NCBI RefSeq assembly: GCF_000379725.1
Contig: NZ_KB903626.1
Span: forward strand, 47,082 to 111,081
Direction: 5' to 3'
DNA from: Cytophaga aurantiaca DSM 3654
GTDB taxonomy: Bacteria; Bacteroidota; Bacteroidia; Cytophagales; Cytophagaceae
Length of the DNA: 64,000 bases
The notes beneath the pieces are model-generated. The model saw only the letters and a program-made list of their open reading frames with translations. It ran no database searches and was not told the origin of the DNA. Of this stretch, positions 57,558 through 64,000 are shown piece by piece. The position numbers and the translations under genes were made by a program. How positions within the stretch are numbered: the stretch's first letter is position 1; every line of letters begins with the position of its first letter.

Positions 57558-57920
57558 AATGAGAATGTAAATATCGCTTTTTTTTAAGTGTTATGTTAGG
57601 CAAATGTTGTATTTCATTCAGGCATAGTGAAACTCATTTATGAAAGGCATGAAGTAGACTATAAACTAACCTAAAATTTACATTCAATTCATTTAAAAAT
57701 TCATGGAACAGGATTCCATAAAATGAAATTAAAATACTGATAAATAAACGGTTAATACTTTCCTATCCGTGAGACAAACCTATATCAAAATCGCTAAAAT
57801 CTGCGTCTAACATAATTTTTTAGAAACACTCTAAATAATAAGCTTTTCGGATGGCTTCATTATCAATTTTTTAGTCAAAAGTATTTCAATTCAGGAGGCT
57901 CCATTCTCAAAAAAAGGACG

Positions 57921-57928
57921 TATCTTTG
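57921..57928 (+). promoter_or_regulatory. -7 box for slyD
   Basis: TATCTTTG, an exact TAnnTTTG match, leaving a leader of about 65 bases before the ATG at 58001. The -33 region lacks a clear TTTG. Confidence 0.5.
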
Positions 57929-58000
57929 TCTCGTACATATAGGCGCACGTAGAGATACAGTAAACGTCTTAATAATTCATAATTAATAGAATCACGGTTT

Positions 58001-58513
58001 ATGTTAACAATCTCTGAAAACAAAGTAGTTCGTCTTACATACGAACTTAGCGAAGACAGCAACAAAGAAGAAATTATTGAAAAAGTTGATAAAGATCAGC
58101 CTGCTACCTTTTTATTTGGTGTAGGTGGATTATTACCTGAATTTGAGCAAAATCTTTTTGGCTTAAAAGAAGGTGATTCATTCAAATTTTCTATTGCATC
58201 TGAAAATGCTTACGGTCCAAATGACCCGAATGCATTGGTAGACATTCCAAAAGAAGCATTTACAATTGACGGAAAATTACAGGACGATATGTTGAAAGTT
58301 GGTAATATTTTGCCAATGAGAGACAACGAAGATAATTTTCTTCAAGGTCGAATCCTGGAGTTGAGAGACGATGTTGTCATCATGGATTTCAATCATCCTC
58401 TAGCTGGCAAAGACCTTTATTTCAAAGGAACCATTGTTGAAGTTCGTGAAGCAACGGCAGAAGAAATCAGCCACGGCCACGTTCACGGTGAAGGCGGTCA
58501 CCACCACCATTAA
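58001..58513 (+). CDS. slyD: FKBP-type peptidyl-prolyl isomerase, SlyD-like
   Basis: A 170-residue SlyD-type isomerase and chaperone. It has an FKBP half (PATFLFGVGGLLPEFEQNLF, FSIASENAYGPNDPNA), the insert-in-flap chaperone domain (VDIPKEAF to RDDVVIMDFNHPLAGKDLYF) and a His-rich tail, HGHVHGEGGHHHH. NHPLAGKDLYF is the SlyD signature. The tail would bind Ni, Zn or Cu, as in E. coli SlyD, but is shorter. No hydrogenase or urease genes are in the window. A strong terminator follows. Confidence 0.92.
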   Translation: MLTISENKVVRLTYELSEDSNKEEIIEKVDKDQPATFLFGVGGLLPEFEQNLFGLKEGDSFKFSIASENAYGPNDPNALVDIPKEAFTIDGKLQDDMLKVGNILPMRDNEDNFLQGRILELRDDVVIMDFNHPLAGKDLYFKGTIVEVREATAEEISHGHVHGEGGHHHH

Positions 58514-58521
58514 GATTTAAT

Positions 58522-58556
58522 TTAGAGCCTGTATTAAATACAGGCTCTAACTTTTT
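58522..58556 (+). terminator. Terminator after slyD
   Basis: A perfect 13-bp stem (58522-58534 with 58538-58550), 3-base loop, followed by CTTTTT. It directly follows the slyD stop. Confidence 0.87.
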
Positions 58557-58588
58557 AAGGGGTTCTCCCGTATATATACTTTACGTCT

Positions 58589-59458
58589 ATGGCAACAATC
58601 TTTAAAAAATATTTTCTGGTGCTTGCTGTTTTAATCAGCAGCATTCTTATCAGTAACGCTCAGATAAGCTTTGGTTTGGCGTCAACTATGAGCATTGGTT
58701 ATTTGCGTTCTTCTCAGCTTAAACAAGGTGGACAAGCAATCGATGATCTAAACAGTTCCATTACAAATTTAGATTTCAAAGTACAGGCTGCAGCTCAGAT
58801 CGGATTTCAGGCAGTTGCTCAATACCGTTTAACCCATCAGCTGTGCTTGGTTGCTACACCAGGTTTCAACCTGTTCCGTTCAACGTATAACAATATTTAT
58901 ATTTCGAACCAACAACAAACATCTACAGACTATATCACGCACAAAGTATTATCCACTGCAAAATTTAAAAGCACGCAGCTGATTCTGCCCATCGTTGCTA
59001 AATACTACATTATTCCCGATAAAAATTATTTTGCAACTGCAGGTTTACGTTTTGCATACAACACCAATATGCGCATGTATTCTGAAGAAGACTCCATCAC
59101 TACCTATTACAATCAGAATGGAATGGCTGCAAGCAACAAGCAGGACCGTGAATACAAAGGCGTAAAAATTGACGGATACAAGCCTTTCCAAATGCATTTT
59201 TTACTTGGAATCGGCACTTCCATTTTAACAGGTTACCGTCACAATCTGGACATTGAATTAACGTATGCGATTCCTCTTACTTCTTCTCCGTACTATACAA
59301 CAGATGCAACCTATACTGCGAATGCATTAACCAATAGCGTATATACCAAAGATGGTAAAGCCGGTTTTGAAAATGCCTCCGGAAAAAATTTAGATCATTT
59401 CAGAATGCATCAGATCTCACTAACCGTGCGCTATCTGCTCTATTCCATCAACAAATAA
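58589..59458 (+). CDS. Outer-membrane beta-barrel protein (PorT-like)
   Basis: A 289-residue secreted protein with a signal peptide (cleavage near SNAQ). It has amphipathic strands typical of an eight- to ten-stranded barrel: ISFGLASTMSIGYLRS, AAQIGFQAVAQYRLTHQLCLV, LILPIVAKYYII, YFATAGLRFAYNTNMRM, FHFLLGIGTSIL-like turns and a final strand QISLTVRYLLYSINK. It resembles the broad Bacteroidetes OMP_b-brl/PorT group. Ligand or role unknown. It is probably a single gene between a terminator and the glycosidase gene. Confidence 0.75.
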   Translation: MATIFKKYFLVLAVLISSILISNAQISFGLASTMSIGYLRSSQLKQGGQAIDDLNSSITNLDFKVQAAAQIGFQAVAQYRLTHQLCLVATPGFNLFRSTYNNIYISNQQQTSTDYITHKVLSTAKFKSTQLILPIVAKYYIIPDKNYFATAGLRFAYNTNMRMYSEEDSITTYYNQNGMAASNKQDREYKGVKIDGYKPFQMHFLLGIGTSILTGYRHNLDIELTYAIPLTSSPYYTTDATYTANALTNSVYTKDGKAGFENASGKNLDHFRMHQISLTVRYLLYSINK

Positions 59459-59536
59459 TTTTTCTTCTGAATATCTTCAGAGTTTATCCATAGATTATAA
59501 CCGTACTCATTTATTCATATCTGTTGACTATTGCCC

Positions 59537-62188
59537 ATGATGAATATTGAAAAAGAACGCATTATACATTCCAAAGAAATATGCTCATGGAAAAAATGGG
59601 GACCCTATGTGAGTGACCGCCAGTGGGGCACTGTAAGAGAAGATTATAGTAAAGACGGTTCGGCCTGGGAATACTTTCCACACGATATGGCCCGCAGCAG
59701 AGCCTATCGCTGGAGTGAAGATGGCATCGGCGGTATCAGCGACGATCAGCAACACATTTGTTTTGCACTGGCCTTCTGGAATTACAATGACCCGATCATA
59801 AAAGAACGTTTTTTTGGATTAACAGGTAATGAAGGCAATCACGGAGAAGATGTAAAAGAATACTATTATTATCAGGATAGTACGCCTACACACTCCTACA
59901 TGAGAATGCTGTATCGTTATCCGCACGATGAGTTTCCTTACAATGAGCTTGTAACCGAAAATAAAAACCGTTCACGTTCAGAAGACGAATTTGATTTAAT
60001 TCATAGTGGCGTATTCGACAACAATAAATTTTTTGATATTTATATCGAATATGCAAAAAACAACGAAGAAGATATTCTTATAAAAATTGAAGTGGTAAAT
60101 AAATACCATGAAGAGAAAGAGCTTGTTGTTTTACCTACCGTGTGGTTCCGTAATACCTGGGATTGGGAACACGATGCCAAGAAGCCTTCTCTGTACTCCA
60201 TTACAGACAACGAAATCAGACTCGCGCATTCCGATTTCGGAACCTACCATTTTTATTTAGATCAACATCCCGAATTATTGTTTTGTGAAAATGAAACAAA
60301 TACCAAACGTGTATTTGGTGTGAATAATGGCAAAACTTTTTTTAAGGATGGAATAAATGATTACATCGTAAATAACGAAAAAACTGCTGTCAACGACGCG
60401 AAGACCGGTACTAAAGCCGCAGGTGCATATAGAATACAAGTTGCAGCAAACAATAATTACATTCTTCGTCTTCGATTAAGTAAAGAAAAAGTAGACAATC
60501 CTTTTGAAAATTTTGACAACATCTTTGCGCAGCGAAAATCCGAAGCAGATATTTTTTACGAAGACTTGCAATCACATATTCGTGAAGATGATCTGAAGAA
60601 TATTCAACGTCAAGCCTACGCAGGCATGATGTGGGCAAAACAATATTATAATTTTGATGTTTCGAAATGGCTGGATGGAGATGAAGTAAATCCTCCTTTC
60701 ATTGATTTCGATGTGCATCGCAAGCATGGCAGAAACGCGACGTGGAGGCACATGCACTGTTCGGAAATTATCTCGATGCCCGACAAATGGGAGTATCCAT
60801 GGTTTGCAGCCTGGGATCTTGCTTTTCATTGCATACCAATTGCTCGTATCGACCCTTCGTTTGCAAAAGAACAATTGCTTTTACTGCTCGATGAAAAACA
60901 TCTTCATCCAAGCGGACAGATCCCTGCATATGAATGGAGTTTCAGCGATGTGAATCCACCTGTGCATGCCTGGGCAACGTTACGTATATTTCAAATTGAC
61001 AGAAAGATCCGATGTGACAAAGGTGACTTTGATTTTCTCGAACAATCGTATCATAAACTCTTACTAAATTTTACCTGGTGGGTAAATCAAAAAGATAAAA
61101 ACGGAAGCAATATCTTCGAAGGCGGTTTCCTTGGTTTGGATAACATCGGAATTTTTGATCGCAGCAAACCCTTGCCAACAGGTGGATTCATGGAACAGGC
61201 AGATGGAACTGCCTGGATGGCTATGTTCTCTTTGAACATGCTGAAAATATCACTGGAACTTTCATTGCATAATCCAAACTATCAAAGTATGGCATGCAAG
61301 TTCTTTGAACACTTCTATTACATTGCTGCTGCACTGAACAATATTGGCGAGAATGATAATTCATTGTGGGACGACAATGAGAAATTCTTTTACGATCTGC
61401 TGCACTTACCTAACGGAAAAGTACAGCGTTTGAAAATCAATTCTATGGTTGGTTTGATTCCGCTGTTTGCAGTAGAAACAATCATTGCAGAGAGTTATGA
61501 AGATTTGCCAATATTTAAAAAACAGGTTGATTATTTTATTAAAGATCGTGTAGACTTAACAAGCAACGTTTCCCGTTTAGACGAACCGGGTGTTGGTAAA
61601 AGAAGATTGCTTTCTTTGTTAAGAGGTTTCCGGATGAAACAATTGTTGGTGCGTATGCTGGATGAAACAGAATTTCTTTCTGAATACGGCATTCGTGCTT
61701 TATCAAAAATTCATAAAGATCATCCGTATAAATATCAGCTGGATCATCAGATATATCAAATCGAGTATGAGCCTGGAACCTCGACTACGTCTTTGTTTGG
61801 AGGGAACTCCAACTGGCGCGGCCCCATCTGGTTTCCGGTAAATTATCTGATCATTGAATCCTTATTGAAATATCATTTGTATTACGGTGATGATTTTAAA
61901 ATTGAATACCCTTCACATAGCGGTAAGTTTTTAACCATTCGTGATGTTGCTGCACAGCTTGGTATTCGATTGATGAAACTGTTTAGAAAAAATGAAGGAG
62001 GCAAAAGGCCTATTTATAATGATTATCCGAGAATGCAGAATGATCCTGCCTTCAATGAAGAAATATTGTTCTTCGAATATTTTCATGGAGACAATGGTTC
62101 AGGATTAGGTGCATCTCACCAAACAGGCTGGACGGGCTTAATAGCCGATATGATATTTAAGTTCGGTTATTACGATCAGGAAAATTAA
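59537..62188 (+). CDS. MGH1-like (GH63-type) glycoside hydrolase
   Basis: A protein of about 883 residues without a signal peptide. The N-terminal beta-rich half opens with KKWGPYVSDRQWGTVREDYS and SWSEDGIGG-like sequence (YRWSEDGIGGISDDQQHICF). The C-terminal half is an alpha/alpha toroid with MPDKWEYPWFAAWDLAFH, IPAYEWSFSDVNPPVHAWA, GGFMEQADGTAWMAMF, GGNSNWRGPIWFPVNYLIIE and GDNGSGLGASHQTGWTGL. This matches the glucosidase family with an MGH1-like domain, related to GH63 and mannosylglycerate hydrolases. A cytoplasmic substrate such as a glucosyl- or mannosylglycerate-type compound is possible but unproven. The next gene begins 12 bases downstream. Confidence 0.85.
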   Translation: MMNIEKERIIHSKEICSWKKWGPYVSDRQWGTVREDYSKDGSAWEYFPHDMARSRAYRWSEDGIGGISDDQQHICFALAFWNYNDPIIKERFFGLTGNEGNHGEDVKEYYYYQDSTPTHSYMRMLYRYPHDEFPYNELVTENKNRSRSEDEFDLIHSGVFDNNKFFDIYIEYAKNNEEDILIKIEVVNKYHEEKELVVLPTVWFRNTWDWEHDAKKPSLYSITDNEIRLAHSDFGTYHFYLDQHPELLFCENETNTKRVFGVNNGKTFFKDGINDYIVNNEKTAVNDAKTGTKAAGAYRIQVAANNNYILRLRLSKEKVDNPFENFDNIFAQRKSEADIFYEDLQSHIREDDLKNIQRQAYAGMMWAKQYYNFDVSKWLDGDEVNPPFIDFDVHRKHGRNATWRHMHCSEIISMPDKWEYPWFAAWDLAFHCIPIARIDPSFAKEQLLLLLDEKHLHPSGQIPAYEWSFSDVNPPVHAWATLRIFQIDRKIRCDKGDFDFLEQSYHKLLLNFTWWVNQKDKNGSNIFEGGFLGLDNIGIFDRSKPLPTGGFMEQADGTAWMAMFSLNMLKISLELSLHNPNYQSMACKFFEHFYYIAAALNNIGENDNSLWDDNEKFFYDLLHLPNGKVQRLKINSMVGLIPLFAVETIIAESYEDLPIFKKQVDYFIKDRVDLTSNVSRLDEPGVGKRRLLSLLRGFRMKQLLVRMLDETEFLSEYGIRALSKIHKDHPYKYQLDHQIYQIEYEPGTSTTSLFGGNSNWRGPIWFPVNYLIIESLLKYHLYYGDDFKIEYPSHSGKFLTIRDVAAQLGIRLMKLFRKNEGGKRPIYNDYPRMQNDPAFNEEILFFEYFHGDNGSGLGASHQTGWTGLIADMIFKFGYYDQEN

Positions 62189-62200
62189 TTATACAATAGA

Positions 62201-63043
62201 ATGAAAATAAGATGCGGCGGCGTACCGGAACATTTTAATTACCCATGGCACGTTGCAATCGAGCAAGGATATTTTGCTGCAGAAGGAATTGAGTTGGAAT
62301 GGTTGGATTATAAAGGCGGCACTGGTGCTATGTGTCAGGACTTACGTGCAGACATCATTGATATTGCAACGCTTCTTACCGAAGGAGCCATTGCAGATAT
62401 TGCAAAAGGTAATCCTGCAATTATAGATCGTGTGTATGTTGCATCTCCGCTTATCTGGGGCATTCATACAGGTGCTGCATCTCATCATACGAACCCCGAT
62501 AAACCAGGCCCTATAAAATATGCTGTCAGCAGAATGGGTTCAGGTTCACATCTTATGGCACTTGTTGATCGCATGCAACGTAGTTTAGATCTAACAGATG
62601 CTTCATGGGAACTGATCCAGAATCTGGATGGTGCAAGAGTTTCTCTGCAAAAAAATGAATCTGATTATTTTTTATGGGAAAAAAATATGACAGCACCTTA
62701 CGTGTATAACGGAGAGTTAAGGAGAATAGGTGAATGCCCTACGCCCTGGCCTTCTGTTGTGATTACTATAAGTACTGCTGCATTGAATCGCATTAAAAAT
62801 GTTGAAGGCATGTATCGTGCTTTACAAAAAGCCGTAGCATTTATTCAGCAACTGCCGGACCCTGCACAGACGATTGCTGCAGTGTACGATATTAAAATTG
62901 AAGATGCACGTGATTGGTATGCCCGTATCCAATGGGGAAACAAGGAGTCGCTTTCTAAAAACGATTTTGATTATACAGCAACTGCCTTGGTTGAAGCCGG
63001 CATCTTAGATACGAAACCATCGTATGAATCTGTTTGCAAATAG
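62201..63043 (+). CDS. Cytoplasmic periplasmic-binding-protein-fold (NMT1/ABC substrate-binding-like) protein
   Basis: A 280-residue protein of the type-2 substrate-binding fold: MKIRCGGVPEHFNYPWHVAI, EQGYFAAEGIELEWLDYKGG, GTGAMCQDLRADIIDIATLLTE, and KYAVSRMGSGSHLMALV at the hinge region. It lacks a signal peptide or lipobox, and no ABC permease or ATPase gene is near, so a transport role is doubtful. It follows the glycosidase by 12 bases and is probably co-transcribed. It may be an enzyme or sensor using the binding fold, like THI5/NMT1 relatives. Confidence 0.75.
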   Translation: MKIRCGGVPEHFNYPWHVAIEQGYFAAEGIELEWLDYKGGTGAMCQDLRADIIDIATLLTEGAIADIAKGNPAIIDRVYVASPLIWGIHTGAASHHTNPDKPGPIKYAVSRMGSGSHLMALVDRMQRSLDLTDASWELIQNLDGARVSLQKNESDYFLWEKNMTAPYVYNGELRRIGECPTPWPSVVITISTAALNRIKNVEGMYRALQKAVAFIQQLPDPAQTIAAVYDIKIEDARDWYARIQWGNKESLSKNDFDYTATALVEAGILDTKPSYESVCK

Positions 63044-63078
63044 TATTTAAATTCCTGTAAAAAAATATCTATAGATGT

Positions 63079-63258
63079 TTAGTCCCGTTAGGGACATAAT
63101 ATCTGTAGATAGAAATTAATTAGAAATATATTCGCCCAAATCCCGTAGGGATGGCATATTTTAATTCTATATAATCCGTCGCTCCTTTACGGAGCTCCGT
63201 GCGTGTTAGATTTTTGTATATAATTTTCTACAGACATTTCATCCCTACGGGATTAAAA
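63079..63258. repeat. Cluster of REP-like palindromes
   Basis: Four short GC-rich palindromes in an AT-rich spacer: GTCCCGTTAGGGAC (63082-63095), ATCCCGTAGGGAT (63140-63152), GCTCCTTTACGGAGC (63181-63195) and ATCCCTACGGGAT (63241-63253). TCTGTAGA near the left palindrome is mirrored by TCTACAGA near the right one, so the whole block has inverted ends. It resembles intergenic REP/BIME elements common in Bacteroidetes. No transposase is in the window. Confidence 0.65.
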
Positions 63259-63259
63259 T

Positions 63260-63295
63260 AAAAAGACTCCAACGATAGCTCGTTGGAGTCTTTTT
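63260..63295. terminator. Bidirectional terminator at the right edge
   Basis: A perfect 16-bp stem (63260-63275 with 63280-63295) around a 4-base loop, with A-tract and T-tract ends. It lies between convergent genes and can stop both. Confidence 0.9.
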
Positions 63296-63313
63296 ATTTA
63301 TAACTCATTCATT

Positions 63314-64000
63314 TTATTTTATGATCTGTATCCAGCCTGTAAGCGGCTCAGGATACACTTCACTTTTCAGATCAATGATGTAGAAGTATGTACCGTCTGC
63401 CAGTACTTCACCATTTCTATAATTCGTTCCATCCCAGTTCTTAACATAGCCTGATGATTTCCATACCAAATTACCCCAACGGTTGTAAATCTCTACGGTC
63501 ACATTCGGATAACCTTCAATGTTCTTGATCTCCCAGTCATCGTTGTTGCCATCGCCGTTTACGGTGATCACATTCGGTACTTCGATCGGTTTAACTACAT
63601 ACACCGTAACATCGTCTGTTGTTGAACATGTTGTTGCCCCGCTTGTATTGCTTACCGTTAAGATATATGTGATCGTCTGCGTTGCCGTGAAGTTCGGATT
63701 GCTTACCGTTGCATCGCTCAAATACGTTGCCGGTGACCAGCTATACGTTGATCCGCCGCTTCCGTTCAGGTTGCTTGTCTCACCCTCTTTGATGAAGATA
63801 TCTGCTCCTGCATGTGCGATCGGGGTCTGAACGATTGTCAGATTCACTGCCGCTGAAGTGGAGTTACAGGTTAAGTTGTCTTCATAAAGCGTATAGTTTC
63901 CTGCCTCTGTTGCTGTATAGTTCGCATTTGTTGCTCCTGCTATATCAACTCCGTCGCGTTTCCACTGAAGGTTTGTTCCTGTTCCAACTGTTCCATGGAA
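63314..64000 (-). CDS. T9SS cargo protein with type-B (CHU_C) C-terminal sorting domain, partial
   Basis: The frame is open from the stop at 63314 to the right edge (229 codons), so this is the C-terminal end of a larger secreted protein. From the N-terminal side there is an Ig-like domain (NLQWKRDGVDIAGATNANYT, AGNYTLYEDNLTC). A PKD/Ig-like domain follows (GGSTYSWSPATYLSDATVSN), and then the roughly 85-residue gliding-motility-associated C-terminal domain: PNVITVNGDGNNDDWEIKNI, VEIYNRWGNLVWKSSGY, NWDGTNYRNGEVLADGTYFY, GWIQIIK. This domain directs export through the type IX system to the cell surface. The cargo's function lies outside the window. A start inside the visible part is not expected. 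Confidence 0.88.
   Translation of the reverse strand, partial: FHGTVGTGTNLQWKRDGVDIAGATNANYTATEAGNYTLYEDNLTCNSTSAAVNLTIVQTPIAHAGADIFIKEGETSNLNGSGGSTYSWSPATYLSDATVSNPNFTATQTITYILTVSNTSGATTCSTTDDVTVYVVKPIEVPNVITVNGDGNNDDWEIKNIEGYPNVTVEIYNRWGNLVWKSSGYVKNWDGTNYRNGEVLADGTYFYIIDLKSEVYPEPLTGWIQIIK

Larger units (their letters stand above)
57534..58000. other. 467-base intergenic region between divergent genes
   Basis: An AT-rich spacer between the YdiJ-like gene (minus) and slyD (plus). It holds a 16-bp perfect palindrome at 57542-57557, an ATGGAA-N5-TTCCAT inverted repeat at 57703-57719, and the slyD -7 box at 57921-57928. I found no convincing ORF, tRNA or known ncRNA in it. Confidence 0.6.

Noticed and set aside
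57703..57719. ATGGAA-N5-TTCCAT inverted repeat as an operator
   Set aside because: Short arms, far from either start codon, and no second copy found in the spacer.
63079..63258. CRISPR-like array
   Set aside because: The palindromes differ from each other, the spacing is irregular, and no cas genes are in the window; REP-like elements fit better.

Overview
The window reads as chromosome of an AT-rich, gliding-type Bacteroidetes, most like Cytophaga hutchinsonii or a close Cytophagales relative. The evidence is a type IX secretion (T9SS) type-B C-terminal domain at the right edge, promoters with the Bacteroidetes -7 box TAnnTTTG, starts without Shine-Dalgarno sequences, the block nadK / DUF6089 barrels / uppS / bamA / two ompH, and the neighbourhood rpsU-xerC-hpf. 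I see no rRNA, tRNA, CRISPR array, transposase or prophage.

Layout. 1-5440: edge of a 3-hydroxyanthranilate dioxygenase, two tandem paralogous lipoproteins, a DUF6929-like protein and a PhoX-like phosphatase broken by an in-frame TAG. 5447-7779: rsmI, a pterin carbinolamine dehydratase and a THUMP-like methyltransferase. 7782-13509: nucleotide-sugar genes on the minus strand (rmlA, rmlB, a TviB-like dehydrogenase, UDP-xylose synthase, ugd). 13638-20793: receiver fragment, acyl-CoA dehydrogenase, rpsU-xerC-hpf, metK, a second RsmI-like methylase, an esterase, pdxJ and yqeY. 20806-30136: cvpA, hydrolase, CBS protein, nadK and the outer-membrane assembly operon. 30180-34626: LD-carboxypeptidase facing a minus-strand operon of an EEP-family protein, cysS and a glutaminyl-cyclase-like lipoprotein. 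34724-39655: rimP-nusA-infB behind a leader with a perfect terminator-like hairpin.

39720-40640 is a decayed stretch: a fragment of a T9SS C-terminal domain and a beta-barrel gene with an in-frame TAG. It is followed by the most interesting locus, a five-gene minus-strand operon (40744-47505). Its genes encode a methyltransferase/adenylating-enzyme fusion, an adenylating enzyme fused to a carrier protein, a membrane-anchored SGNH protein, an MBOAT acyltransferase and an unannotated 45-residue single-TM microprotein. These parts match those of the Gram-positive Dlt (teichoic-acid D-alanylation) pathway one for one. The microprotein ends in F-N-Y-M-G-W, resembling the F-I-Y-N-E-F end of DltX. 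I infer a Dlt-like envelope or polysaccharide acylation system with unknown acyl group and acceptor.

47562-63313 holds chrA, a beta-CASP RNase-like protein, kup, a TPR protein, a YdiJ-like FAD/Fe-S dehydrogenase, slyD, a beta-barrel, an MGH1-like glycosidase, a leaderless binding-protein homologue and a cluster of REP-like palindromes. The right edge is the C-terminus of a T9SS cargo protein.
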